From Desulfatitalea sp. BRH_c12 (GTDB lineage: Bacteria; Desulfobacterota; Desulfobacteria; Desulfobacterales; Desulfosarcinaceae), in assembly GCA_000961655.1 (NCBI GenBank), contig LADR01000067.1, forward strand, positions 62,001 to 126,000: 64,000 nt of DNA, given 5' to 3'. Both the position numbers and the translations under genes were made by a program. The notes beneath the pieces were generated by a model. The model did not search any database. It worked only from the letters and a program-made list of their open reading frames with translations, and was not told the origin of the DNA. Below, piece by piece: positions 16,898 to 24,655 of the stretch. Position 1 is the first letter of the stretch, and every line of letters begins with the position of its first letter.

Positions 16898-17407
16898 TTA
16901 AATGCCGCGTTTGGGTTCCCTGAAAAGCGCCACAGTACCGGTGCGGGCGATCTTTTTGATGCCCATGGGGCGCAACAGCCCGATCAGGGCCTTCATTTTG
17001 TCTTCATCGCCGCTGGCCTCGATGGTGTAGCAATTGGAGGCCACATCGATGACCTTGGCGCGGAACAGATTGACCAAGCGCAGGATCTCATCCCGATTTT
17101 CAGGCCGGGCCTGCACACAGATCAGGGCCATTTCCCGACGCACCGAACTGTCGTCGGACATGTCGCGTAGCTTGATGACATTGATCAGTTTGCGCAGCTG
17201 CTTTTCGATCTGCTCCAGCAGCGGCTGGTTGGCCTGGGTGACGATGGTGATCCGCGACACTTTGGGATCCATGGTTTCCGCCACGCACAGGCTATCGATG
17301 TTGAAGCCGCGGCCGCTGAACAATCCCACCACCCGCGACAGGACACCCGGTTCGTTGTCCACCAGCATGGTCAAGGTGTGCTTTTCAGATTTCATAATTC
17401 TTTTCAT
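16898..17407 (-). CDS. ilvN: Acetolactate synthase small (regulatory) subunit
   Basis: This protein has about 169 residues. An N-terminal ACT domain (TLTMLVDNEPGVLSRVVGLF) binds valine for feedback inhibition, and a second ACT-like/C-terminal domain completes the family length. It pairs with IlvB, whose gene ends 77 bp upstream. Starts at 17407 (ATG), 17395 (ATG) and 17419 (GTG) are all possible and none has an ideal ribosome-binding site. Homology begins at about the 17395 Met. Confidence 0.92.
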   Translation of the reverse strand: MKRIMKSEKHTLTMLVDNEPGVLSRVVGLFSGRGFNIDSLCVAETMDPKVSRITIVTQANQPLLEQIEKQLRKLINVIKLRDMSDDSSVRREMALICVQARPENRDEILRLVNLFRAKVIDVASNCYTIEASGDEDKMKALIGLLRPMGIKKIARTGTVALFREPKRGI

Positions 17408-17484
17408 CCCTGCATCCACGGGTCGCGTCGCACGGATCTTGCGGCGAGCACCGCTTGATAAGTAATCACCGGTTCACGGCCCAA

Positions 17485-19173
17485 TCACACCAAGAGCATG
17501 TCCGTGATGGGTTTGCCGGCCGGCACCATGGGGTAGACGCACTCTTCGGATTCGACTACGAAATCCATGATGACCGGTCCTTTGATGGCCAAACCCCGTG
17601 CCAGCGTGGCTTCGACCTCATCCGGCCGTGTGGCGCGCAGGCCGTGCGCGCCAAAAGCCTCGGCCAGCTTGACGAAATCGGGAGCATGCTCGAAAAGGGT
17701 GTGAGCATAACGTTTGTCATAGAAAAGCTGCTGCCATTGGCGCACCATGCCCAGACAGCGATTGTTCAGAATCACCACCTTGACCGGCAATTTATACTGC
17801 ACGGCCGTGGCCATTTCCTGAATATTCATTTGGATGCTGCCATCTCCTGCGATATCCACGACCGTCTGTTCCGGATAAGCTACCTGGGCGCCGATGGCCG
17901 CAGGCAGTCCGAACCCCATGGTGCCCAGGCCGCCGGATGTCAGAAACTGCTGGGGGCGGTCGAAATGGTAAAATTGCGCCGACCACATCTGATTCTGTCC
18001 GACCTCGGTGGTGATAATGGCCTCGCCGCGGGTCAATTTATAAAGCTTTTCGATCACGTATTGCGGCTTGATCACCTCTGCGGTTTGCTCATAGGCCAGC
18101 TTGTGCTGTTTGCGCCATAAGAGGACCTGGTCCAGCCATTCCTGGCGCTGTTCGTCGGAGGCCACGAGACCTTCTTCGGTGATCATGCGGTTGAGCGCGA
18201 TCAGGCTCTGACGGCAATCGCCCACCACCGGTACCGCTACCGGAATGTTTTTGCGGATGGAGGTCGGGTCGATGTCGATGTGCACGATTTTGGCCTGGTC
18301 GGCAAAACAGTCGGTTTTGCCGGTTACCCGGTCATCGAAGCGTACTCCCACCGCAATCAGTAAATCGCAGTTGGAGATGGCCATATTCGCCCGATAGGTG
18401 CCGTGCATGCCCAGCATGCCCAGCCAGAGCGGGTCTGATCCTGGGAATGCCCCCAGGCCCATGAGCGAGGTGGTCACCGGTATCCGCAATGCGTGTGCCA
18501 AGGTGGACAATTCTTGGGAGGCTTTGGACAGGATCACGCCACCGCCGCCGAAAATGACTGGCCGCTTGGCGGTTTTCAACAGGGCCAAGGCCTTTCGGAT
18601 CTGCTTCATGTTGGGCAGATAGGTCGGATTATAGGATTTGATGCTGACCGGAGGAATCGGTTGGTAATCGGTTTTGGCCAACCCTAAGTTTTTGGGAATA
18701 TCGACCAGCACCGGCCCGGGCCGACCGCTACGGGCGATGAAGAAGGCCTCTTTGAGCGTTCGGGCCAGGTCTTGCACGCGGTTGACCAGATAGTTGTGTT
18801 TGGTGCATGGTCGCGTAATGCCGACAATATCGACCTCCTGAAAAGCATCATTGCCGATCAGGTGGGCGGATACCTGTCCCGTAACGATCACCATGGGAAT
18901 GGAATCCATGTAGGCTGTAGCAATGCCGGTCACGGTGTTGGTTGCCCCGGGTCCGGAGGTTACCAGGCAGACGCCGACCTTGCCGGAGGCCCGGGCGTAG
19001 CCATCAGCCGCGTGCACGGCTCCCTGCTCGTGTCGGACCAGGATGTGCCGCAGCTCGCTGCGAATCAGCTCATCGTACAGGTCGATGACGGCACCGCCGG
19101 GAAATCCAAATATGGTATCCACACCTTCTTCTTTCAGGATTTCCATTAAAATTTGTGCGCCGGTTAATTCCAT
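17485..19173 (-). CDS. ilvB: Acetolactate synthase large (catalytic) subunit
   Basis: This 562-residue ThDP/FAD enzyme makes acetolactate and acetohydroxybutyrate from pyruvate and 2-oxobutyrate. The catalytic Glu49 lies in VRHEQGAVHAADGYAR. The ThDP-binding GDGSIQMN...NN motif is near 440-470. Three domains (PYR, central FAD-binding, PP) are intact. The ATG at 19173 has AAGGGG nine bases upstream. It lies between ilvD (109 bp upstream) and ilvN. Confidence 0.95.
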   Translation of the reverse strand: MELTGAQILMEILKEEGVDTIFGFPGGAVIDLYDELIRSELRHILVRHEQGAVHAADGYARASGKVGVCLVTSGPGATNTVTGIATAYMDSIPMVIVTGQVSAHLIGNDAFQEVDIVGITRPCTKHNYLVNRVQDLARTLKEAFFIARSGRPGPVLVDIPKNLGLAKTDYQPIPPVSIKSYNPTYLPNMKQIRKALALLKTAKRPVIFGGGGVILSKASQELSTLAHALRIPVTTSLMGLGAFPGSDPLWLGMLGMHGTYRANMAISNCDLLIAVGVRFDDRVTGKTDCFADQAKIVHIDIDPTSIRKNIPVAVPVVGDCRQSLIALNRMITEEGLVASDEQRQEWLDQVLLWRKQHKLAYEQTAEVIKPQYVIEKLYKLTRGEAIITTEVGQNQMWSAQFYHFDRPQQFLTSGGLGTMGFGLPAAIGAQVAYPEQTVVDIAGDGSIQMNIQEMATAVQYKLPVKVVILNNRCLGMVRQWQQLFYDKRYAHTLFEHAPDFVKLAEAFGAHGLRATRPDEVEATLARGLAIKGPVIMDFVVESEECVYPMVPAGKPITDMLLV

Positions 19174-19282
19174 AATTCTTTCCCCTTGGGCCTTGACCCT
19201 TCATTATATACATTCACGCAAGAGCGTGTTGCCGACGTCATCGTTCAACGCCGGCGACCGGAATTTAAGGCCGTTGCATCGA

Positions 19283-20953
19283 CTATTTGACGACCGCGCC
19301 GCTGTCGGCCGAGCCGACCAGCCGCGCATAACGTGCCAGGTACCCATGTTTAATTTTGGGCTCCGGCGGCTGCCACTGGCTGCGTCGTTGGTTCAGTTGG
19401 GCTTCGTCAACCTTGAGCGCGATCGTTTTGGCCGAGATGTCGATAGCGATGATGTCGCCATCGTGGACCAAAGCAATCGGACCGCCCTGGGCGGCTTCAG
19501 GCGAAATATGGCCAATGGCCGCGCCGCGCGTGCCGCCCGAGAACCGGCCATCGGTCAGCAGGGCAACCTCGCCATCGAGCTGCATGCCGGCAATGGCCGA
19601 AGTGGGGGTGAGCATTTCGCGCATGCCCGGACCGCCCTTGGGCCCTTCGTAGCGGACTACCACGACATCACCCGCCTGAATACTGCCTTGCATGATGGCG
19701 GCTGTGGCAGCATCTTCAGAGTCGAACACCCGCGCCGGGCCTTCGTGGCGCATCATCTCGGGGCGGACCGCGCTCTGCTTGACCACGCACCCATCCGGCG
19801 CCAGATTGCCGAACAGAACCGCCAATCCCCCCTGGGCATGGTACGCTTTGTCCAGTGAACGGATCACATCCGAGTCCTTGGTCCGGGCGTTGGCGATGTT
19901 CGCGCCTACCGTTTGCGCAGTAACTGTCATGCAGTTCACGTCAATGAAACCACCTTTGACCAGTTCCAGTAAAACCGCCTGGATACCGCCGGCGCGATCT
20001 AGGTCTTCGATATGGTGGGCCCCGCCAGGACTCAGTGAGCACAGGTGAGGTGTTTTCTGGCTGATGGTGTTGATTTCTTTGAGTTCGAATGGCACTCCGG
20101 CCTCATGCGCGATGGCAGCCAGGTGCAGTGTGGTGTTGGTCGAGCATCCCAGGGCCATATCGACGGCCAGGGCGTTGGCGAAGGCCTGCGGGGTCAGGAT
20201 GCGACTTGGCGTGATCTGTTCCTGCCACAGGGTCATGATCTGCATGCCGGCCTGTTTGGCCAGGCGCGTGCGCGCAGCCATCACCGCAGGGATAGTGCCG
20301 TTGCCCGGCAATCCCATGCCGATGGCCTCGGTCAGGCAGTTCATCGAATTGGCCGTGAACATGCCGGCGCACGATCCGCAGGTCGGACAGGCGGCCTCCT
20401 CGATATCGGCCAGCTGCGCTTCGTTCATGCGGCCTGATTTGACAGCGCCCACCGCCTCGAAGACGGTGATCAAGTCAATTCGGGGACCATTGGGGTCATT
20501 GGGACTGCGCCCGGCCAGCATCGGACCGCCGCTGATGAAGATCGTCGGCAAATCCAGGCGTGCCGCCGCCATCAGCATGCCCGGCACGATCTTGTCGCAA
20601 TTGGGAATCATCACCATTGCGTCCAGGCCGTGGGCCCGGGCCACAATTTCCACCGAATCGGCGATCACTTCACGACTGGCCAGCGAGTACTTCATGCCTT
20701 CGTGGTTCATGGCGATGCCGTCGCACACGCCAATGACCCCGAACTCCACAGGTGTTCCACCGGCCATGTAAATGCCGGCTTTGACCGCTTCGGCCAGGGT
20801 ATTGAGGTGCACATGCCCCGGAATGATGGTGTTGGCGGAGTTGGCTATGCCGATAAGAGGGCGTCGAATTTCAGCATCGCTGTACCCGCAGGCTTTCAGC
20901 AGGGCACGATGAGGTGCGCGTTCCACACCTTGTTTGACTTGATTGCTTTTCAT
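19283..20953 (-). CDS. ilvD: Dihydroxy-acid dehydratase
   Basis: This 556-residue Fe-S dehydratase forms 2-oxoisovalerate and 2-oxo-3-methylvalerate. Cluster-binding cysteines are seen in [10 protein letters not shown] and [18 protein letters not shown], with [11 protein letters not shown] nearby. The ATG at 20953 has AAAGGA six bases upstream; the ATG at 20959 is too close to that site. It is the first structural gene of the operon and lies 17 bases after the attenuator U-tract, so its expression should depend on the leader peptide. Confidence 0.95.
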   Translation of the reverse strand: MKSNQVKQGVERAPHRALLKACGYSDAEIRRPLIGIANSANTIIPGHVHLNTLAEAVKAGIYMAGGTPVEFGVIGVCDGIAMNHEGMKYSLASREVIADSVEIVARAHGLDAMVMIPNCDKIVPGMLMAAARLDLPTIFISGGPMLAGRSPNDPNGPRIDLITVFEAVGAVKSGRMNEAQLADIEEAACPTCGSCAGMFTANSMNCLTEAIGMGLPGNGTIPAVMAARTRLAKQAGMQIMTLWQEQITPSRILTPQAFANALAVDMALGCSTNTTLHLAAIAHEAGVPFELKEINTISQKTPHLCSLSPGGAHHIEDLDRAGGIQAVLLELVKGGFIDVNCMTVTAQTVGANIANARTKDSDVIRSLDKAYHAQGGLAVLFGNLAPDGCVVKQSAVRPEMMRHEGPARVFDSEDAATAAIMQGSIQAGDVVVVRYEGPKGGPGMREMLTPTSAIAGMQLDGEVALLTDGRFSGGTRGAAIGHISPEAAQGGPIALVHDGDIIAIDISAKTIALKVDEAQLNQRRSQWQPPEPKIKHGYLARYARLVGSADSGAVVK

Positions 20954-20970
20954 GCGCATTCCTTTCTTCC

Positions 20971-21015
20971 AAAAAAAAATCCGTTATCAGCCAGATGGGG
21001 CCGATAACGGATTTT
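20971..21015 (-). terminator. Attenuator: intrinsic terminator ahead of ilvD
   Basis: On the minus strand AAAATCCGTTATC (21015-21003) pairs with GATAACGGATTTT (20988-20976). The stem continues by four more pairs (one G-U) to a six-base loop, giving about 17 bp, and nine U residues follow. This is a very strong terminator placed between the leader peptide and ilvD. Its 5' arm (CCGTTATCG, 21010-21002) can alternatively pair with CGATAATGG (21050-21042) at the end of the leader peptide frame, nine pairs with one G-U. That makes a mutually exclusive antiterminator. Confidence 0.93.
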
Positions 21016-21036
21016 GTGTTTCACCGGGGTGCTGCT

Positions 21037-21126
21037 TTAAACCATTATCGTCCCCTTGACCCGGAGTCTAATAATGACACCGAGTACGAGAATAAGGTTG
21101 ACGATGTGTACGATGTAACTCTTCAT
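21037..21126 (-). CDS. ilvL: BCAA leader peptide (29 aa) of the ilv attenuator
   Basis: The frame begins MKSYIVHIVNLILVLGVII and ends RLRVKGTIMV. Sixteen of 29 residues are Ile (6), Val (6) or Leu (4). CAGGTG lies nine bases before the ATG. Stalling within the Ile/Val/Leu codons would leave the last codons (21042-21050) free to pair with the 5' arm of the downstream terminator, allowing read-through. A ribosome reaching the stop at 21037-21039 would cover that segment, so the terminator forms. This is the logic of enteric ilv/leu attenuation. The peptide is too short for routine gene calling. The symbol is by analogy. Confidence 0.9.
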   Translation of the reverse strand: MKSYIVHIVNLILVLGVIIRLRVKGTIMV

Positions 21127-21155
21127 GATGGCAATCACCTGAATAATTTAGCCGG

Positions 21156-21184
21156 TCTTTAGCAGCAAGATATTGGAGTGTCAA
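21156..21184 (-). promoter_or_regulatory. Sigma70-type promoter of the ilv operon
   Basis: On the minus strand a perfect TTGACA (21184-21179) is followed after 17 bases by TAAAGA (21161-21156) as a weak -10. Transcription would start near 21149, about 23 bases before the leader peptide ATG. Confidence 0.65.
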
Positions 21185-21203
21185 CTAAATTCTTAAAAAG
21201 ACG

Positions 21204-21268
21204 TTCGGGTTCCAAACAGCGGTGACCCGTGGGGTGGTTTGCGCCACCATGGAAGGCATTCTGCCTCT
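21204..21268. repeat. Dispersed intergenic hairpin repeat, copy 2
   Basis: TTCGGGTTCCAAAC (21204-21217) matches 28122-28135 exactly, and the following GTGACCCGTGGGGTGGTTTG and GCGCCACCAT match copies 3 and 1. GGGTGGT and GCCACC can pair in a small hairpin. It lies just upstream of the ilv promoter on the other side from the leader. Confidence 0.65.
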
Positions 21269-21419
21269 ATAATGGTTGGCGCTTCAATTTTTCTTTAAGA
21301 TGGCCGGGATTTGTGGCAGAATAGCTGGGCTAAGTCTCCGAAGTTATCTTCTTAACTCACTTCTGGACGGCCCGTTCATCCGGAAAATTGTTTTCTTTTC
21401 ATTGTTAAGGACAACAACG

Positions 21420-22442
21420 ATGATGCACATTGCCAGATTATTCCTGTTGGCTTTTTTGCTGATCACCGGGCCGGGCTGTGCAGGGGGAGGCGCCGATCCC
21501 GGGCCCTTGCAAGTTCAAAACAGGTTTCCACTGCACCTGCTTTTTCTGACACCACGTCCTGCCTCGGCGCTAACACCGCCGGCAGGTGGATGGCGTGCCG
21601 CGCTGGCCATCGATTACAGCAGTATTTATGTGGATGAAAGCAGCCGGCAGTGGAATTTTCTGGCGGATATGGAAACGGCCGTCGTGGATCTGTCGGTGGT
21701 GTACGGTCTTTCCAACCGCGCGGCCATTCGCCTGGATATGCCGCTGGTTCACATGGGCGGCGGGTTTTTGGACAGCTTTCTGGAAAGTTATCACGACGCC
21801 TTGGGAGTATCGAATTATGGAAGAGAAAACCGGCCCAAGGACAGCTTCGCTTATCGCATCGATCGGGAAGGTTCTTTATGGTTTGAAGGGGAATCGGGTG
21901 GGTTGCACTTGGCCGACATCACCATTTCCGGGCAATGGACCATCTTCCCTTCCATCGCCGGATATCACGCATACAGTTCCATGCTGGTCAGTTTAAAAGT
22001 GCCCACCGGAGATTCCAGGCATGGGTATGGCAGCGGACGCTGGGATGCAGGTGTGTTCCTGCCCACCGAGTGGCGGCGCAATCAATGGTCCCTCTACGCC
22101 ATGCCCGGGTTCATGTGGCACAGCGACCCGGATACCCGGGGTGCAGACGTATCGGCCCGCAATGCCTTCTCGATGTTTGTCGGTGCGGCCTATGCTTACA
22201 GTGAACAATGGCACTGGATGGCCCAACTGAACTATTTTTCTTCACCCATTGAAAAGACCGGGGTGGCCCTGGTGGATGACGGGGCTTATGAACTGGCATT
22301 GGGGTTCCGGCGCACGTTGAACGATGCATGGCACCTGGAGTTCGCTTTTTGTGAGGATATCTTTACGAAGGCCGCGCCGGATTTCAGCCTCCATCTGGGA
22401 GTGGTTTGGACGCGCGCCGACTTGGACTTTGATAGGCGGTGA
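21420..22442 (+). CDS. DUF3187 outer-membrane barrel-like protein
   Basis: This protein has 340 residues. After an N-terminal hydrophobic signal ending in GPGC (Cys20, not a standard lipobox) come DUF3187 hallmarks: PLQVQNRFPL, VYGLSNRAAIRLDMPLVHMG, GGFLDSFLESYHDALG and LKVPTGDSRHGYGSG. Alternating strands suggest an outer-membrane beta-barrel. The ATG at 21420 has AAGGA eight bases upstream; an upstream in-frame start at 21276 adds an implausible segment that would cover the dispersed repeat's edge. The SDR gene follows after 45 bp. The function of the family is not known. Confidence 0.75.
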   Translation: MMHIARLFLLAFLLITGPGCAGGGADPGPLQVQNRFPLHLLFLTPRPASALTPPAGGWRAALAIDYSSIYVDESSRQWNFLADMETAVVDLSVVYGLSNRAAIRLDMPLVHMGGGFLDSFLESYHDALGVSNYGRENRPKDSFAYRIDREGSLWFEGESGGLHLADITISGQWTIFPSIAGYHAYSSMLVSLKVPTGDSRHGYGSGRWDAGVFLPTEWRRNQWSLYAMPGFMWHSDPDTRGADVSARNAFSMFVGAAYAYSEQWHWMAQLNYFSSPIEKTGVALVDDGAYELALGFRRTLNDAWHLEFAFCEDIFTKAAPDFSLHLGVVWTRADLDFDRR

Positions 22443-22487
22443 TTACATTCGCAGCAGGTCTTTATAGCGTTGAAGGGAGAACGGCAC

Positions 22488-23318
22488 ATGGGCGCAACGC
22501 CCGAAAAATCCGCCTACATCGTTACCGGGACAACCCGGGGCATCGGTCTGGCCTTGGCGCAAGGTGTTGTCGCCCGCGGTGATCTGCTTTATACCATTTC
22601 GCGTGCTCCCGAGCATCGCGCGCCAGGCAACCAGAACTATTGTTGCGATCTGCGCGATCTGGCCCAGGTGCAGGCGGTCATGAATCGAATCATGCAGGAC
22701 ATTCCTTATGCTTCCTGCAGCGACCTTGTCCTGATCAACAATGCAGGCATGCTCGCCCCGATAGGATTTCTCGAAAACATCGCTGCAGCGCAAATGGAGG
22801 CGCATTTGCACGTCAACGTAATGGCGCCTTCGTTGCTCATGTCGGAATTTATCCATCTGTCGAATCAATTGGCGAAATCGGCGACTCAATCGGCGGATCA
22901 TCTGGCGGACAGATTGCCCTGCCGGCGCCGTATCTTGAATATAACTTCGGGCGCGGCTTCAACCCCCTATGCGGGCTGGTCGGTCTACTGCGCGGGCAAG
23001 GCCGCTTTGAACATGATCACGCGGTGTGCGGCCCTCGAACAAAGTGAGGGCCCCGGCGGCGTTTCCATCAGTGCCATTGCGCCGGGGGTTGTGGATACCG
23101 ATATGCAGGCGCAGATCCGGGCTTCGAACGAGGCTGATTTCCCCGCCCGATCGCGCTTTGTCCAAATGCGGGCTGAAGGGCGCATGCCGACGTCAGCGCA
23201 GGTGGCTGCCCTGATCCTGGATTTGGATGGGGATGGTCAGTTTCGTAATGGCGGGATCTACGATCTGCGCGATGCTGTCAATTGCGATGGCAAACCGTAT
23301 ATTGAAAAAAGGCAATAA
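22488..23318 (+). CDS. Short-chain dehydrogenase/reductase
   Basis: This protein has 276 residues. The Rossmann motif TGTTRGIG is at 13-20, NNAG at 84-87, and the catalytic Ser154, Tyr167 and Lys171 lie in ITSGAAS and YCAGK. The pattern GVVDTDMQAQIR and the low-complexity insert near 128-146 recall sepiapterin-reductase-like SDRs. It probably uses NADP(H). The ATG at 22488 has AAGGGAG upstream. The next gene (yqgE) starts 28 bp after the stop, so these genes may be cotranscribed. The substrate cannot be predicted. Confidence 0.82.
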   Translation: MGATPEKSAYIVTGTTRGIGLALAQGVVARGDLLYTISRAPEHRAPGNQNYCCDLRDLAQVQAVMNRIMQDIPYASCSDLVLINNAGMLAPIGFLENIAAAQMEAHLHVNVMAPSLLMSEFIHLSNQLAKSATQSADHLADRLPCRRRILNITSGAASTPYAGWSVYCAGKAALNMITRCAALEQSEGPGGVSISAIAPGVVDTDMQAQIRASNEADFPARSRFVQMRAEGRMPTSAQVAALILDLDGDGQFRNGGIYDLRDAVNCDGKPYIEKRQ

Positions 23319-23346
23319 AGTTCAAGTATCACTTGAGGTAATTCGA

Positions 23347-23907
23347 ATGCCTGTCGATTATCTAAAAAGTCATTTCCTGATGGCCATGCCCGCGTTGCTG
23401 GATGTCAACTTTCGGCAATCGGTAACATGCATCTCCGAGCATAACGAAGACGGCGCCATGGGCATCGTGATCAATCAGCGGTATGACGATTTGAACGCCA
23501 AAATGATTTTTGAGGAATTGGGCATCGCTTTCAGCGAGGATGCCATGACCATTCCCATCCACATCGGCGGACCTGTGCACACCAATGAGCTGTTCGTTCT
23601 GCACGGGCCGCCATTGGACTGGGGTGGTAGTCTCATTATCACCGATTATCTTGCCCTGAGCAACTCGCGTGATATCCTTAAAGCCATTGCGGCAAAAAAC
23701 GGCCCGCAAAATTATATCATCAGCCTGGGATGCGCAGGGTGGGCGCCCGGTCAGCTGGAATGGGAAGTCAGCCAGAACGCATGGCTGGTGACACCGTGCA
23801 GCCATGAAATTATTTTCGAGGTGCCGGTTGAAGCGCGCTGGAAAAGGGCTATTCAGAACCTGGGCATCGATCCTGAACAACTGTCGGATGCCGCTGGACG
23901 CGCATAA
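23347..23907 (+). CDS. yqgE: YqgE/AlgH family protein
   Basis: This 186-residue protein has the normal family length. It starts with the diagnostic LKSHFLMAMPALLDVNFRQSV and contains GAMGIVINQR and the conserved GGPVHTNELFVLH stretch; the later segment ISLGCAGWAPGQLEWE is also typical. The role is uncertain: the family is often called a transcriptional regulator (AlgH), but its structure does not look like a DNA-binding protein. The ATG at 23347 has GAGGT eight bases upstream. The frame extends further upstream (to 23227) only as an overlap with the SDR gene. Confidence 0.9.
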   Translation: MPVDYLKSHFLMAMPALLDVNFRQSVTCISEHNEDGAMGIVINQRYDDLNAKMIFEELGIAFSEDAMTIPIHIGGPVHTNELFVLHGPPLDWGGSLIITDYLALSNSRDILKAIAAKNGPQNYIISLGCAGWAPGQLEWEVSQNAWLVTPCSHEIIFEVPVEARWKRAIQNLGIDPEQLSDAAGRA

Positions 23908-24058
23908 GCGTCCTCTGCGGTGCCTTAGGCTGCGGTTGTGCCTTTCTTCTCGATGATCGTCGCCTCGTCCGTGTCGGTTCAGGTCAAAGCCTAAGACCTG
24001 CGATTGCGCATTTCCCTGATAGCCGCCGCTATCAATATGCGGCCGGTGTCGGCATCGG

Positions 24059-24089
24059 AAAAAGAAAAGGGGATGCTTGACGCATCCCC
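24059..24089 (-). terminator. Intrinsic terminator of the small Cys protein gene
   Basis: On the minus strand GGGGATGC (24089-24082) pairs with GCATCCCC (24076-24069) around a five-base loop, followed by TTTTCTTTTT (24068-24059). It lies 34 bases past the stop of the 49-codon gene and supports that gene being real. Confidence 0.85.
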
Positions 24090-24123
24090 CTCGGTTCCGT
24101 TCTTTCAATTAAGCTGAAGGAGG

Positions 24124-24273
24124 CTATTCTTCATCCTCTTTGGTTTTCTGTTTGGGTTTTTTCTTTTTAAGACAAGCTCTGTCCTTCCTGACAAAAGCGC
24201 AAAGTTTGGGATTGTAGTATTCCTTGCAATTTAAGGGATTATATAACGGGCATTCAGGATGTTTTTCGGACAT
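24124..24273 (-). CDS. Small cysteine-containing protein (49 aa)
   Basis: The protein starts MSEKHPECPLYNPLNCKEYY and has four cysteines at 8, 16, 25 and 34, spaced about nine apart, then a Lys/Glu tail. The spacing suggests one metal site or two disulfides. The ATG at 24273 has GAGGGGA about ten bases upstream; a longer frame to 24312 is possible but less likely. A strong terminator follows. I recognise the style (CPLYNxxNCxE..NPKxCAxxRxDxxC) as a short conserved protein of unknown function, but cannot name a family. Confidence 0.6.
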   Translation of the reverse strand: MSEKHPECPLYNPLNCKEYYNPKLCAFVRKDRACLKKKKPKQKTKEDEE

Positions 24274-24655
24274 GAAGCTTGGTTCCCCTCTTCCTTTGAA
24301 TTGCGCAACCACTGGTATTCAATGTGAATAGGATGTTTAAATATCATTAAAGCATAGCATTTACAAGCCATTATATTTTTTTGGCAGCGCAGCGAGGTCG
24401 TTGAAGCCTACCCTTTTTTGTGAATTGCTGCTTCGAACCGAAGGTTTTTGACAATCAAGGGCAAGCATTGGTATATCGTCCGACACGGTGACAGCGACCC
24501 GCTCATAGCGGTAGCTTCTGGCGATGAATGCCAGCCATCAGCGACCGGAAAAAGCCGATGACTGATAAGCGTTTCCGACCGATCCCGGAAGGTACGACGC
24601 ACAGCGTCATCAAACCCGGAATCTTTGAATCATAACGTATACGGATCCAATCTTC
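24274..24655. other. Divergent intergenic region
   Basis: These 382 bases lie between the small Cys gene and the second dynamin-like gene. They hold AT-rich sequence on the left and the candidate plus-strand promoter at 24448-24477. The remaining 180 bases before the GTPase ATG show no RNA family or protein that I can recognise. Confidence 0.5.
24448..24477 (+). promoter_or_regulatory. Sigma70-type promoter candidate for the dynamin-like gene
   Basis: TTGACA (24448-24453), 18 bases, then TATATC (24472-24477). Transcription would start near 24484, giving a leader of about 170 bases before the ATG at 24656. Confidence 0.55.
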
